Below, in pieces: positions 1-9,418 of a stretch of DNA of 64,000 nucleotides; position 1 is the stretch's first letter, and every line of letters starts with the position of its first letter. Below the pieces are notes generated by a model, which saw nothing but the letters and a program-made list of their open reading frames with translations, was not told the origin of the DNA and did no database searches. The DNA lies in NCBI RefSeq assembly GCF_007273535.1, contig NZ_RIBP01000004.1:2270001-2334000 (forward strand). Reading direction: 5' to 3'. This DNA is from Niallia circulans (lineage in GTDB: Bacteria > Bacillota > Bacilli > Bacillales > Cytobacillaceae). A program made the translations under genes and the position numbers.

Positions 1-57
1 GGACGAGTGACAAAGACAAATATAACGAAAGCACTTGTGAACTTATCCAATGAATGA
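1..57 (+). CDS. ccpN: C-terminal end of CcpN-like transcriptional repressor (partial)
   Basis: Only the last 18 codons and the TGA stop are inside the window; the reading frame runs in from the left edge and ends in ALVNLSNE. The tail [10 protein letters not shown] resembles the end of CcpN (YqzB), the CBS-domain repressor of gluconeogenic genes. In B. subtilis, ccpN lies directly upstream of yqfL, exactly as here. Its stop lies 20 bases before the yqfL start, so the two are probably co-transcribed. The call rests mostly on gene order and a short match. Confidence 0.6.
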   Translation, partial: GRVTKTNITKALVNLSNE

Positions 58-77
58 TAGAAGAGGAGGAAGTTTTC

Positions 78-905
78 ATGACTGAAAGACAAATCATATA
101 TGTAGTATCCGATTCTGTCGGAGAGACAGCCGAACTCGTAACGAAAGCCGCAATAAGTCAGTTTTCCGGTCATAATGTGAATGTATCCATAAAAAGGTTT
201 CCTTTTGTGGAGGATAAGTCAAATATCCGTGATGTGATTCGTCAGGCCAGACAAGAGCACGGAATGATTGCATATACACTCGTAAAGCCGGAAATGCGGA
301 AATACATGCAGGAACTTGCTGTTGAAGAAGGAGTATATGCTGCAGATATCATTGGACCAATCATCGATCAGTTTCAAATGCTATGGGGCAAAACACCGCT
401 TTTTGAACCAGGTTTAGTCAGAAAGCTGGATGAAGACTATTTCAAAAAGGTAGAAGCAATTGAGTTTGCCGTTAAATATGACGATGGAAGAGACCCAAGA
501 GGCTTGGAAAAGGCAGATATTATTTTACTTGGTGTTTCCAGAACGTCTAAGACACCTCTATCACAATTTCTTGCCCATAAGCGGGTGAAGGTTGCCAATG
601 TTCCGATTGTCCCTGAAGTAGACCCTCCAAAGGAATTATTTGAGGTTCCAGCACATAAATGCTTTGGCTTAAAAATCAGCCCTAAAAAGCTGAATAATAT
701 CCGCAAGGAAAGATTAATTTCCTTAGGACTAAGTGATAGTGCAAGCTATGCACAAATTGAACGCATTGAGCAGGAAATGGCTTACTTCGAAAATATTGTG
801 GACAAAATAAAATGTCCTGTCATCGATGTGACAAATAAAGCGGTCGAAGAAACTGCCAATATTATTTTTAATTTATATTACCGCGCTAAAAATAATCATT
901 TTTAA
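78..905 (+). CDS. yqfL: Pyruvate, phosphate dikinase regulatory protein-like kinase/phosphorylase YqfL
   Basis: This 275-residue protein belongs to the DUF299/PPSR family: bifunctional ADP-dependent kinases and Pi-dependent pyrophosphorylases that switch PPDK or PEP synthase. The N-terminal segment [13 protein letters not shown] is typical, and the nucleotide-binding motif GVSRTSKTP lies near residue 152. I chose ATG 78 because a strong AAGAGGAGGA ribosome binding site lies 7 bases upstream; an in-frame ATG at 54 has none. In B. subtilis this gene follows ccpN and is needed with it for gluconeogenic growth. The actual target in Bacillus is not certain. Confidence 0.9.
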   Translation: MTERQIIYVVSDSVGETAELVTKAAISQFSGHNVNVSIKRFPFVEDKSNIRDVIRQARQEHGMIAYTLVKPEMRKYMQELAVEEGVYAADIIGPIIDQFQMLWGKTPLFEPGLVRKLDEDYFKKVEAIEFAVKYDDGRDPRGLEKADIILLGVSRTSKTPLSQFLAHKRVKVANVPIVPEVDPPKELFEVPAHKCFGLKISPKKLNNIRKERLISLGLSDSASYAQIERIEQEMAYFENIVDKIKCPVIDVTNKAVEETANIIFNLYYRAKNNHF

Positions 906-917
906 ATAGAAATAAAA

Positions 918-945
918 AACTGCAGAAGAATGGTTTTCTGCGGTT
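918..945 (+). terminator. Hairpin downstream of yqfL
   Basis: An imperfect inverted repeat, AACTGCAGAA...TTTTCTGCGGTT, with a 5-6 base loop starts about 12 bases after the yqfL stop. The T-run after the stem is short, so termination may be partial. Confidence 0.5.
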
Positions 946-1002
946 AAAAAAAGCTGGATTAACTTTTTAATTCAAAACCTGTCCATTTCTTGAAAAATAC
1001 TG

Positions 1003-1032
1003 TTGTTTTTTTCGGAAAATTTATGGTATAAA
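1003..1032 (+). promoter_or_regulatory. Candidate sigma-A promoter for yqxD-dnaG-sigA
   Basis: TTGTTT (1003-1008), an 18-base spacer and TATAAA (1027-1032) sit in the 320-base gap between yqfL and yqxD. The gap otherwise holds only AT-rich sequence and no credible ORF. In B. subtilis the dnaG-sigA operon is driven by sigma-A promoters upstream of its first gene, which fits. The -35 is weak, so this is tentative. Confidence 0.4.
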
Positions 1033-1227
1033 GCTAATTTATGTACTATAATAGAAAATTGTGATAAAAAAGTATTGTAAATAGGTTTAGAGTTGGCTCA
1101 TAACGAATAAACTATTTACTGTGAGAAGTCAAGAGGAAGAAAAAAATAATTTTCGACAACGACTCTTTCCATGAAAAAGTATTCATGAAAGAAGGAATAT
1201 ATGGAGTGATGTAGAATTAGTAGTACA

Positions 1228-1683
1228 TTGGATAAATGCATCATATATGTTGACGCTGATTCTTGTCCTGTGAAAGAAGAAATTGTCGAAATGGCTACAA
1301 GCAGATCTATTGAATTAATTTTTATCGCTTCCTATGCTCACATGAAACGGCATGAAGACGGAACAAACTGGAAGTATGTTGACAGTAGCAAGGAAGCAGT
1401 AGATATGTTTATTATGAACGCCGTAAAGGCAAATGATGTTGTAGTAACACAGGATATTGGACTGGCAGCAACACTGCTGCCCAAAAGAGTTTATGTTCTT
1501 ACTCCAAGAGGAATTATCCTTGAGGAAAAAGATATTGGGACAGCTCTGGATATGCGCTATCTTTCTGCTAAGGCAAGAAGAAGAGGCATATACGGAAAAG
1601 GACCTAAGCCATTTGAAGAAAAGGATCGGCAGAAATTCAAAAAAAGTTTCGAAATCGTTTTGTCGAAAGTTGCAGGAGAATAA
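1228..1683 (+). CDS. yqxD: YqxD/YaiI family (UPF0178) protein
   Basis: A 151-residue protein of the UPF0178 (DUF188) family, a PIN-like fold with probable nuclease activity but no assigned substrate. The start IYVDADSCPVKEEI carries the conserved Asp residues; VVTQDIGLA and the C-terminal RRGIYGKGPKPF segment are also family signatures. The start is uncertain: the frame opens after a stop at 1207-1209 and the only conventional start is TTG 1228, about 17 bases after a GGAGTGAT sequence. It is the first gene of the dnaG-sigA operon, as in B. subtilis. Confidence 0.85.
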   Translation: MDKCIIYVDADSCPVKEEIVEMATSRSIELIFIASYAHMKRHEDGTNWKYVDSSKEAVDMFIMNAVKANDVVVTQDIGLAATLLPKRVYVLTPRGIILEEKDIGTALDMRYLSAKARRRGIYGKGPKPFEEKDRQKFKKSFEIVLSKVAGE

Positions 1684-1742
1684 GCTGATTGTGTCGAATG
1701 TCTTATGTATAGGAATGCTAGTAGTAGGGAGATGTGTTGAAA

Positions 1743-3551
1743 ATGGTTGAGCGCATTCCTGATGAGAAAGTAAACGAGGTCAAACAGGCAATCGACATAG
1801 TTGATGTCATTGGGGAGCATGTTGCATTAACAAAGCAAGGACGCAATTATTTGGGATTGTGTCCATTTCATGGCGAAAAAACCCCCTCATTTTCCGTGTC
1901 ACCTGAAAAGCAGATATTTCATTGCTTTGGCTGTCACGCAGGAGGAAATGTATTTACCTTTCTAATGGACTTACAAGGCTATTCCTTTCAGGAAGCAGCT
2001 TTCCATCTTGCAGAAAGAGCGAATGTTGATCTCGGTGTAGAATTGCAGGAGTCAGGTAATAAACCTGCCATTTCTAAAGACTTGCAGCAAATGATGGATG
2101 CTCACGATCAGTTAACTAAATTTTACCATCATATCCTTGTAAATACAACGGAAGCTGAGCATGCTTTACAGTATTTGCTTGACAGGGGCTTTACAAGAGA
2201 AGTCATTGATAAGTTTCAAATTGGCTATGCACCGAATCAGTGGGACTTTGCGGTGAAGTATTTAAAGAAAAATGACACTTCCATAATGGAAAAAGCCGGC
2301 CTAATCATCAAAAGTGAAAAAGGGGATAAATATTTTGACCGCTTCCGCGATCGGATAATGTTTCCTATTTATGATCGTAATGGCAATCCAATTGCATTTT
2401 CCGGACGTACACTAGGGGACTCAACTCCCAAATATCTAAACAGTCCGGAGACACCAATTTTTAATAAAAGCAGCACCCTTTATAATTTTCATATGGCGAG
2501 GCCAAGCATTAGAAAAACACAGCATTCTGTCTTATTTGAGGGATTTGCTGATGTAATTGCTGCTAACCGTGCAGGTGTGGAAAACAGTGTCGGAACAATG
2601 GGTACATCCCTTACAGATGAGCATATCGCTATTTTAAAGCGAAACTCCCGAACTATAACCATTTGCTATGATTCAGATTCAGCAGGAATCGAAGCAGCCT
2701 ACCGGGCAGGAAAAATGCTTGCTGGCGTCAATTGTACAGTTAAGGTTGCCATGCTTCCAGATGGTCTGGATCCGGATGATTACCTTAACAAATATGGGGA
2801 AGAAAAACTGCAGCATGAAATCATGCAGGCGAGCGTTCCATTTATGAGCTTTAAGCTCATATATCATCGCAGAGGAAAAAATCTGCAAAATGAAGGAGAT
2901 AAGCTTAGCTATATAGAACAAGTATTGGGAGAAATCGCTCAGCTTGGGAATGCAGTCGAAAAAGACCTTTATTTAAGGCAGCTGTCATCGGAATTTTCCA
3001 TCTCTCTCGATGCATTAAAAATGCAGGAGGAAGAGCTTGCCGGCAGGCAAACAATAAATAAGCCAAATAAAAGCATGAATGCACCAGTTAAGCAATATAG
3101 TGTAAGAAAAAGATCTAACCACTTATTGCCGGCATATCATACTGCCGAACGAAGGCTGATTGCCCATATGCTTAAAAGTGAGGACATTGCATTGAAGGTC
3201 CGGGAAGCTTTACAGGACAGGACATTCAATATTGATGAACATCAAGCGATTTTCACTTATTTGCTGGCTTTTTATGAAACAGGACAAAGTTCTGATTCAA
3301 GCGCCTTCCTTAATTTCATTCGTGACGGTGAACTGCAGCGGATTGTGGCAGACATTGACATGATGGAAGTAAATGAGGAGGTCGGTGATCAAGAGCTTAC
3401 CGATTATTTAAAACAGCTGTTGAATTACGAAAAAATGCTGGAAATTAATGAAAAGAAAGCATTGCAAAAAGAAGCAGAGCGACAAAATGATTTTCTAAAG
3501 GCAGCAGAAATAGGAATGGAAGTCATGTTGTTAGTAAAATCATTAAAATAA
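1743..3551 (+). CDS. dnaG: DNA primase DnaG
   Basis: Synthesises RNA primers for replication. The 602-residue protein has the N-terminal CHC2 zinc-binding domain ([11 protein letters not shown], then HCFGC, about residues 38-62), the catalytic core with the RNA-polymerase-like motif [11 protein letters not shown] near 235, and the TOPRIM domain with the acidic motifs FEGFADV and CYDSDSAG (about 260-315). The C-terminal part is the helicase-interacting P16-like domain. GTG 1734 and TTG 1737 lie too close to the AGGGAGA site; ATG 1743 has about 10 bases of spacing and matches the family N-terminus (RIPDE). The gap to sigA is 37 bases. Confidence 0.97.
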   Translation: MVERIPDEKVNEVKQAIDIVDVIGEHVALTKQGRNYLGLCPFHGEKTPSFSVSPEKQIFHCFGCHAGGNVFTFLMDLQGYSFQEAAFHLAERANVDLGVELQESGNKPAISKDLQQMMDAHDQLTKFYHHILVNTTEAEHALQYLLDRGFTREVIDKFQIGYAPNQWDFAVKYLKKNDTSIMEKAGLIIKSEKGDKYFDRFRDRIMFPIYDRNGNPIAFSGRTLGDSTPKYLNSPETPIFNKSSTLYNFHMARPSIRKTQHSVLFEGFADVIAANRAGVENSVGTMGTSLTDEHIAILKRNSRTITICYDSDSAGIEAAYRAGKMLAGVNCTVKVAMLPDGLDPDDYLNKYGEEKLQHEIMQASVPFMSFKLIYHRRGKNLQNEGDKLSYIEQVLGEIAQLGNAVEKDLYLRQLSSEFSISLDALKMQEEELAGRQTINKPNKSMNAPVKQYSVRKRSNHLLPAYHTAERRLIAHMLKSEDIALKVREALQDRTFNIDEHQAIFTYLLAFYETGQSSDSSAFLNFIRDGELQRIVADIDMMEVNEEVGDQELTDYLKQLLNYEKMLEINEKKALQKEAERQNDFLKAAEIGMEVMLLVKSLK

Positions 3552-3588
3552 ATTTGATTGTCTTGATTTTTTGGAAGGAGGGGGACAT

Positions 3589-4713
3589 ATGGCTGAAAAG
3601 TCAGCCCGTTCAAAAGAGGTTGAAACGGAATTGACCCTTGATCAGGTAAAGGAACAATTAACAGAAGTTGGAAAGAAAACTGGGGTGCTTGCATACGATG
3701 ATATTGCAGAAAAACTGGCCAGTTTTGAATTAGACTCCCATCAAATGGATGAGTTCTATGAAGTATTAGGTGATCAAGGAATAGAGCTTGTTGGAGATGG
3801 CGAGGATGAGCCACCGAATGTTCAAGAGCTTGCAAAAGGCGAGGAAGAGTTCGATCTTAATGATTTAAGTGTGCCTCCTGGCGTTAAAATAAATGACCCT
3901 GTACGTATGTACTTAAAGGAAATTGGTCGTGTCGACCTACTTTCCGCAAAAGAAGAAATTGTATTGGCAAAACGCATTATGGAAGGCGATGAAGAAGCAA
4001 AACGACGCCTTGCAGAAGCAAACTTAAGACTTGTGGTAAGTATCGCGAAGCGTTATGTCGGACGTGGAATGATGTTCCTTGATTTGATTCAGGAAGGAAA
4101 TATGGGCCTAATCAAAGCAGTTGAAAAATTCGACTACGAAAAAGGATTCAAATTCAGTACGTATGCGACATGGTGGATACGCCAGGCAATTACAAGAGCA
4201 ATTGCGGACCAAGCCCGCACAATTCGTATTCCAGTCCATATGGTCGAAACAATTAACAAATTGATTCGCGTTCAGCGTCAGTTGCTTCAGGACTTAGGCC
4301 GCGAACCGACTCCGGAAGAAATTGGCGAAGATATGGATCTTACACCAGATAAAGTAAGAGAAATCTTAAAGATTGCACAAGAGCCAGTTTCCTTGGAAAC
4401 ACCGATTGGGGAAGAAGATGATTCCCATTTAGGTGATTTCATTGAAGACCAAGATGCAACATCTCCATCAGAGCATGCAGCATATGAACTTCTTAAGGAA
4501 CAGCTTGAAGATGTTCTTGATACATTAACAGACCGTGAAGAAAATGTTTTAAGACTTCGTTTTGGTTTGGATGATGGTCGTACGAGAACACTTGAAGAAG
4601 TCGGAAAAGTATTTGGGGTTACGCGTGAACGTATTCGCCAAATCGAAGCTAAAGCACTTAGAAAGCTTAGACATCCTAGCCGCAGCAAAAGACTGAAAGA
4701 TTTCTTAGAATAA
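3589..4713 (+). CDS. sigA: RNA polymerase primary sigma factor SigA
   Basis: Housekeeping sigma-70 of 374 residues. It has region 1.2 ([17 protein letters not shown]), region 2 including the -10-recognition helix [19 protein letters not shown], region 3, and region 4.2 with the helix-turn-helix [18 protein letters not shown]. The track to TTG 3571 simply reads through the ribosome binding site GGAAGGAGGGGG; ATG 3589 is the clear start. It is the last gene of the yqxD-dnaG-sigA operon and is followed by a strong terminator. Confidence 0.98.
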   Translation: MAEKSARSKEVETELTLDQVKEQLTEVGKKTGVLAYDDIAEKLASFELDSHQMDEFYEVLGDQGIELVGDGEDEPPNVQELAKGEEEFDLNDLSVPPGVKINDPVRMYLKEIGRVDLLSAKEEIVLAKRIMEGDEEAKRRLAEANLRLVVSIAKRYVGRGMMFLDLIQEGNMGLIKAVEKFDYEKGFKFSTYATWWIRQAITRAIADQARTIRIPVHMVETINKLIRVQRQLLQDLGREPTPEEIGEDMDLTPDKVREILKIAQEPVSLETPIGEEDDSHLGDFIEDQDATSPSEHAAYELLKEQLEDVLDTLTDREENVLRLRFGLDDGRTRTLEEVGKVFGVTRERIRQIEAKALRKLRHPSRSKRLKDFLE

Positions 4714-4747
4714 ACGAGCTAATATAAATTCAAGTAATGATTGCCAA

Positions 4748-4793
4748 GAAATAGTTTACTTCTTACAATAGAAGTGACTGTTTCTTTTTTTTT
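4748..4793 (+). terminator. Rho-independent terminator after sigA
   Basis: A long stem of about 15 pairs (GAAATAGTTTACTTCT against AGAAGTGACTGTTTC, with one bulge) is followed by nine T residues. It ends the sigA operon. Because it overlaps the upstream part of the next open frame (from 4741), it also argues that the next gene starts later. Confidence 0.85.
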
Positions 4794-4827
4794 AACCGTA
4801 TTAACATTAAGGATGGATGTGCTGCTC

Positions 4828-5370
4828 ATGAAGGATAATAGAAAAACAGTGATTATCCAAGAAATACTTTATTGGAAACAAAATAAAATGCTCCCGGAAC
4901 ATTACTGCGATTATTTGCTCACTCTTTATACAGAAGGAAACAGAATAGAAGAGGAAGAGCTACCAAAGCAAAAAGAAAAACAAAAACATTATATTTCCAG
5001 TGCAATCTTTTTATTGTTTATTCCAATTACAGTAGGTTTCTTATATTTTACTGAATTGTCTTTCATTTTGCAAATGGCTATTTCACTAATTTTTCTGATA
5101 ATTTCCGCAGCGGGCATTTACTATTATCAGGTGAAGGGTCTTGGAAACGATATTCCCGTAACAGTAGCGGCTTTTATTGTCCTGCTGTTCAGTGTCAAAA
5201 CTGTACTTGAATATTTTCCTGAACAAATAATATTCTTATATATTATTTTAGCGATAAATTGTATCATTTGGTTTTGGATAGGACGAAAATTTAAACTCAT
5301 TTATTTTTCGATATCCTCCTATATCGGTTTTCTGATGATAATACTCCTCGTTTTTATGTCTTTTCGCTAA
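4828..5370 (+). CDS. Small membrane protein of unknown function downstream of sigA
   Basis: 180 residues. The first 55 or so are soluble and charged (EILYWKQNKMLPEHYCDYLL, then an acidic/lysine-rich stretch), followed by about six hydrophobic segments from residue 55 to the C-terminus, the last two separated by the basic IGRKFKLIYF. I recognise no domain with confidence. ATG 4828 has the AAGGATGG site at a workable distance; ATG 4813 is an alternative. The start at 4741 is excluded by the sigA terminator. It stands alone between sigA and trmK, where B. subtilis has cccA. Confidence 0.75.
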   Translation: MKDNRKTVIIQEILYWKQNKMLPEHYCDYLLTLYTEGNRIEEEELPKQKEKQKHYISSAIFLLFIPITVGFLYFTELSFILQMAISLIFLIISAAGIYYYQVKGLGNDIPVTVAAFIVLLFSVKTVLEYFPEQIIFLYIILAINCIIWFWIGRKFKLIYFSISSYIGFLMIILLVFMSFR

Positions 5371-5398
5371 AATCAACACGAGCTTAAAGGATATGAGT

Positions 5399-5425
5399 AC
5401 CTTTTCAAGTATTATCAAAAGGTAA
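5399..5425 (+). other. Hairpin without T-tract between the membrane gene and trmK
   Basis: The inverted repeat TACCTTTT...AAAAGGTA, with an 11-base spacer, lies about 30 bases past the preceding stop. It lacks a T-run, so it may be a weak terminator or a protein-binding site. Confidence 0.35.
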
Positions 5426-5519
5426 ATAGTGGTTCTTATGGAATTCTATAATTAATTATGTTACAAATAGGTAATAGAAAAACTTTGTACAGAAAAAGCA
5501 ATGAAATGTGGTGTTAGGG

Positions 5520-6239
5520 ATGAATACAGACAGATTATCTAATCGTCTTGAAACAGTGGCAAAATACATACCGGCAGGAGCAAAGTTCGCAGATATTGGC
5601 TCAGATCATGCTTATTTGCCATGCTATATGCTGAAAAAACAGAAAGCTGCTTTTGCAATTGCAGGAGAAGTAGTTGATGGACCGTTTCTATCTGCTCAAA
5701 AGCAAGTAGTTAATGAAGGTCTTTCAGATGTTATTTCAGTTAGAAAAGGAAACGGATTGGAAGTCATAAGTGATGGAGAAGTAGACTGCATCACAATCGC
5801 AGGAATGGGCGGCTCTTTAATAGCGGCAATTTTAGATGATGGAAAGGACAAGCTGTCAAGCGTTAAACGACTTGTTCTGCAACCGAACGTTAGCGCCTAT
5901 TCCATTAGGATTTGGCTTGTGGAGAATGACTGGTCTTTAGTGACAGAAGAGATTATCGAAGAGGACGATAAGATATATGAAGTGCTTGTCGCTGAAAAAG
6001 GGGATGGAAAAAAACCTTATTCTTCTCATATTGATGCAGAGCTTCTACTTGGTCCTTATTTAAGCAAAGAAAAAAATCAAGTCTTCCAAAAGAAGTGGAG
6101 CATTGAAAAAGCAAACTGGGAAAGAATCATAGGACGCTTGGAAACTGCAAATGAAACAGAGGAGACTGCTGCTAAACGACAAGAGTTAACATGGAAAATT
6201 GCACTTGTACAGGAGGTACTCGGAAATGAAAGAAATTAA
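5520..6239 (+). CDS. trmK: tRNA (adenine(22)-N(1))-methyltransferase TrmK
   Basis: An S-adenosylmethionine-dependent enzyme that makes m1A22 in bacterial tRNA. The 239-residue protein has the SAM-binding motif ADIGSDHAYLPCY near residue 23, IAGEVVDGPF, and the catalytic-region motif ITIAGMGGSLI; a C-terminal coiled-coil domain follows. The frame extends to GTG 5508, but ATG 5520 matches the family N-terminus and follows TTAGGG. It overlaps yqfO by 14 bases, so the two are translationally linked. Confidence 0.93.
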   Translation: MNTDRLSNRLETVAKYIPAGAKFADIGSDHAYLPCYMLKKQKAAFAIAGEVVDGPFLSAQKQVVNEGLSDVISVRKGNGLEVISDGEVDCITIAGMGGSLIAAILDDGKDKLSSVKRLVLQPNVSAYSIRIWLVENDWSLVTEEIIEEDDKIYEVLVAEKGDGKKPYSSHIDAELLLGPYLSKEKNQVFQKKWSIEKANWERIIGRLETANETEETAAKRQELTWKIALVQEVLGNERN

Positions 6240-7341
6240 TGGGTTTGAACTTATCTCACTGTTTGAGCAATTTTCACCAAAGGCTTATGCAATGGAGGGA
6301 GATAAAATTGGCCTTCAAGTGGGCGATTTGAGCAGACCTGTTCATAATGTCATGATTGCTTTAGATGCTACTGAAAAAGTAGTCGATGAAGCAATATCTT
6401 TAAAAACGGATTTAATTATTGCACACCATCCTCCGATTTTTCGCCCTCTAACAAAGATAACAGCCGATAATCCTGCTGGAAGACTTATGCAAAAGCTGAT
6501 TAAACATGATATTGCTGTATATGCTGCACATACAAATTTGGATGTGGCAAAGGGTGGTGTTAATGACCTGCTGAGTGATGCATTGGGGTTAAGAGATTGC
6601 GAGGTTTTGGTACCTACATATGAAAATAAGTTAAAAAAACTAGTAGCATATGTTCCTGTGGATCATGCAGAAGCCGTTAAGGAGGCACTTGGCAATGCAG
6701 GAGCTGGAGCGATCGGGAAATACAGCCATTGCAGCTTTACAGCATCAGGCAAAGGGGAATTTAAACCAGGCGAGGATTCTAATCCATTCATTGGGGAGCC
6801 AGGCAAGCTTGAGGTAGTTGATGAAATGAGGATTGAGACTATTTACCCTCAATCACTCGAAAAAACCGTTTTAAACGCGCTTAAAAAGGCACATCCTTAC
6901 GAAGAGCCTGCATTTGATGTTTATGAGGTCGCACAGCAGGGCAAGCAGCTTGGCCTTGGCAGAATCGGCAAAATCGATGAGATGACTTTAGCTGAGTTTG
7001 CAGAGCATGTCAAAAAGCGGCTTGATGTCCATGCTGTTAGGGTAGTGGGAGACATGAAGGCTAAGATTAAGAAGGTTGCTGTACTAGGCGGAGATGGCAA
7101 TAAATACTTTTCTCACGCAATAAGAAAAGGGGCGGATGTATATGTAACAGGTGATATGTATTACCATGTTGCTATTGACGCCAATGAACTCGGCTTGAAT
7201 ATTGTGGACCCAGGACATAATGTCGAGAAGGTTATGAAAAAGGGAGTCGCATACAAGCTCGTAGCCATGTGTGAAGAGAGAGGTTATAAGGTTAATATTT
7301 TCCCGTCAAGCCTCCACACAGATCCGTTTCAGTTTGTATAA
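6226..7341 (+). CDS. yqfO: Nif3-like dinuclear metal-center protein YqfO
   Basis: 371 residues, NIF3/DUF34 family. The N-terminal half carries the metal ligands in AHHPPIF (near residue 65) and AHTNLD. The central insertion (about 130-235, with HPYEEPAFD) is the PII-like/CutA-like domain of the long Gram-positive form. The C-terminal TGDMYYHVA and DPGHNVE complete the metal site. Function is debated (GTP cyclohydrolase-like or metal chaperone). ATG 6226 follows GGAGGTACTCGGAA. It forms a two-gene unit with trmK. Confidence 0.92.
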   Translation: MKEINGFELISLFEQFSPKAYAMEGDKIGLQVGDLSRPVHNVMIALDATEKVVDEAISLKTDLIIAHHPPIFRPLTKITADNPAGRLMQKLIKHDIAVYAAHTNLDVAKGGVNDLLSDALGLRDCEVLVPTYENKLKKLVAYVPVDHAEAVKEALGNAGAGAIGKYSHCSFTASGKGEFKPGEDSNPFIGEPGKLEVVDEMRIETIYPQSLEKTVLNALKKAHPYEEPAFDVYEVAQQGKQLGLGRIGKIDEMTLAEFAEHVKKRLDVHAVRVVGDMKAKIKKVAVLGGDGNKYFSHAIRKGADVYVTGDMYYHVAIDANELGLNIVDPGHNVEKVMKKGVAYKLVAMCEERGYKVNIFPSSLHTDPFQFV

Positions 7342-7344
7342 AAT

Positions 7345-7382
7345 AAAAAGCGATGAAGAATGATTATTCTTCATCGCTTTTT
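7345..7382. terminator. Bidirectional terminator between yqfO and ispH
   Basis: Near-perfect stem AAAAAGCGATGAAGAAT / ATTCTTCATCGCTTTTT with a 4-base loop, flanked by A and T runs. It lies between the converging stops of yqfO and ispH. Confidence 0.9.
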
Positions 7383-7383
7383 G

Positions 7384-8325
7384 TTATTTTTTCTTCACCT
7401 TAGGAAGAATTTTGTTTAATGGAACCTTCTTTTCTCGAGACCATGTTTCTTCATTCTCTGGTTCGTATTGCTCTAAAAAGGCAATCACTTCTTTTGTGAT
7501 TGGTGTTGGTGTTGAAGCACCTGCTGTAACAGCAACAGACTGGGCATTTTTAAGCCATTCTAATTCAAGTTCTGAAACGTCTGCAATACGATAGGCTGGA
7601 GTGCTGGCGATTTCTTCTGAAACTTGGGCAAGACGGTTGGAGTTGTTGCTCATTGGATCTCCAACAACAATAAGAACATCTGCCTCGCCTGCCTGCTGTG
7701 CAACTGCTTCCTGCCTTACTTGAGTTGCAAGGCAGATTTCCTTATGGAACTCCGCATGAGGGAACTTCGATTTAATGCTGTCCATCAAATCTGCGACGTC
7801 CCATTGGCTCATTGTCGTCTGGTTTGTGACAATAATTTTTTCGTTTGTTATCGTAAGATTTTCAATATCCTGAACTGTTTCAACAAGGCTCACCGCGTGT
7901 GGAGCAACGCCGACAGCACCTTCTGGTTCTGGATGTCCTTTTTTTCCGATGTAGATGATATAATAGCCTTCTTTTTCTTTTTCGCGTATTAAATCATGTG
8001 TTTTAGTCACATCTGGGCAAGTTGCGTCAAGTGTGACAAGGCCTTTTCTTTTGGCGATTTCTCTGATTTCTGGTGAAACACCATGTGCAGTGAAAATGAC
8101 GGTCCCTGTTTCAACCTTTTCAATGATGTCCTTACGGTTTTTCCCGTCTAATGTAATGATACCATCCTCTTCAAAGGCATCTGTTACATGTTTATTGTGA
8201 ACAATCATTCCAAGGATGTAAATTGGACGCGGTAATGTTTTATCTAAGGCCGCATTACGAGCAATTACCATGGCATCAACTACTCCATAGCAATAGCCGC
8301 GCGGGGCAATTTTTATTACTTTCAT
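7384..8325 (-). CDS. ispH: 4-hydroxy-3-methylbut-2-enyl diphosphate reductase IspH
   Basis: The last step of the MEP isoprenoid pathway: it reduces HMBPP to IPP and DMAPP with a [4Fe-4S] cluster. The three cluster cysteines are visible in PRGYCYGVV (Cys12), DATCPDVTK and [10 protein letters not shown]; ligand residues sit in TAHGVSPE and VTAGASTP. The 313-residue length is normal, with a short basic C-terminal tail. The start has GTGGGAGGATTACA upstream. It works with ispG further along the window (20056-21192). Confidence 0.96.
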   Translation of the reverse strand: MKVIKIAPRGYCYGVVDAMVIARNAALDKTLPRPIYILGMIVHNKHVTDAFEEDGIITLDGKNRKDIIEKVETGTVIFTAHGVSPEIREIAKRKGLVTLDATCPDVTKTHDLIREKEKEGYYIIYIGKKGHPEPEGAVGVAPHAVSLVETVQDIENLTITNEKIIVTNQTTMSQWDVADLMDSIKSKFPHAEFHKEICLATQVRQEAVAQQAGEADVLIVVGDPMSNNSNRLAQVSEEIASTPAYRIADVSELELEWLKNAQSVAVTAGASTPTPITKEVIAFLEQYEPENEETWSREKKVPLNKILPKVKKK

Positions 8326-8463
8326 TGTAATCCTCCCACTAGAAACCTCTTTATCCGAAATATATTACGAATAAGTTATAAGGACTCAAAAAATATCTTA
8401 TCATATTCTATTATATAAAACTTATTAAAATAAGACAAAAATATTGAGGCTGGAAGAAAGTAC

Positions 8464-8492
8464 AAAAAAATAAAAGACCCAAGGCATGGGTC
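8464..8492 (-). terminator. Terminator downstream of yqfQ
   Basis: On the minus strand GACCCATGCCTTGGGTC is followed by TTTTATTTTTTT, about 10 bases after the yqfQ stop. Confidence 0.8.
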
Positions 8493-8501
8493 TGTAAAGG
8501 T

Positions 8502-9098
8502 CTATATATACATTCTCGGAACAGATACTCCGCCTTCTTGCGGACCGCTTTCAGGTGTTGCTTCTGGAATTGCAGTTGGTGCGGCACCGTTGTTGTTTAT
8601 TTCTGTTTCTCCAACTGTTTTTGTGTTTTCAACTTTGTTGATAGTCTTTGATTCGGCTTCTTCTGTTGTATCACTACTAGAGGAACTCAAGCCTTTGTAA
8701 AGCTTCCACATTGCCGGGATGTTTCTCACCATTGGTCCATACTGGCTGATCATCGGACCAACCTGGCTTGCAGTCGAAAGAAATTTTTGTGAATTTGCAA
8801 GGAAACCGTTTATGGAAGCAGGGTTTGTCAATGTCTTTAAGATACCGCCCCCGCTTGCAGCTGCGGCATTTCTTGTCCCTGCGCCGATCGTGGCACCTAA
8901 ACCTCTTTGTGCACTATTTGTGTCTCCGCCTTTTCCCCCTCCAAGCAACTTGGAAAGTATGCCTCCGCCTCCATTTTTGGCAGGTGCTCCACCGCCTCTT
9001 CCCATCATCTGCCTTTGATAAGGAAATGGAGCAGGGCCTTGTTGCATCATTCTTCCCCCCATGCCTCTTGGCTGCGGCATACGCGATCTTGGTGGCAT
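8502..9098 (-). CDS. yqfQ: YqfQ/VrrA family protein
   Basis: A 198-residue low-complexity protein. The N-terminus is rich in Pro, Met, Arg and Gly (MPPRSRMPQPRGMGG), followed by GGGGILSKLLGGGKGG. A central more ordered region (about 85-140) holds the conserved segment GPMISQYGPMVRNIPAMWKL, and the tail is acidic and Pro-rich. This matches YqfQ/VrrA, named after the variable-repeat locus vrrA of B. anthracis in the same context; the family is linked to sporulation but has no assigned function. The ribosome binding site is AAAGGAGG with 6 bases of spacing. Flanking frames on the plus strand here are antisense shadows. Confidence 0.85.
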   Translation of the reverse strand: MPPRSRMPQPRGMGGRMMQQGPAPFPYQRQMMGRGGGAPAKNGGGGILSKLLGGGKGGDTNSAQRGLGATIGAGTRNAAAASGGGILKTLTNPASINGFLANSQKFLSTASQVGPMISQYGPMVRNIPAMWKLYKGLSSSSSDTTEEAESKTINKVENTKTVGETEINNNGAAPTAIPEATPESGPQEGGVSVPRMYI

Positions 9099-9418
9099 GC
9101 TGCTGCCTCCTTTCTATATTTACCTGAATTGCTCGCTACTAGTGTATGCAAAATAGTTGTCACTTGTTTAGGATTTAGCGGAGAAGAGCAAAAGAAATGT
9201 AATTTAATTGTCCAATATAAAAAACAGCAAATAAGGAAAAAATAAAAAGGAAGAGGCTAAGTAGGAGTATTATAGGGGATTTTCTAGTTATTTCGGGAGC
9301 TTTCGGCATTATTCCTTAGATTTAGTGGTGTTTTCATGAGATTTTTATTATAATAATATGATGGACTAGTGAAGCCACGGCAATTTATATCTTGCCTGAA
9401 CATAAAGGAGTTTTAAAA
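9099..9418. other. Intergenic region between divergent yqfQ and cshB
   Basis: About 320 bases carrying the two divergent promoters. I see no credible ORF or RNA gene; the stretch near 9335-9360 (TTTTATTATAATAATATG) offers -10-like TATAAT for cshB, but no convincing -35. Confidence 0.4.

Noticed and set aside
4741-4827. Upstream extension of the membrane gene after sigA
   Set aside because: It passes through the sigA terminator stem and T-run, so it cannot be the real N-terminus.
7412-7992. Plus-strand frames across ispH
   Set aside because: Shadows of the conserved ispH gene with no initiation signal.
8719-9245. Three overlapping plus-strand frames antisense to yqfQ
   Set aside because: They mirror the low-complexity Gly/Pro/Met codons of yqfQ and have no ribosome binding site; none looks like a protein.
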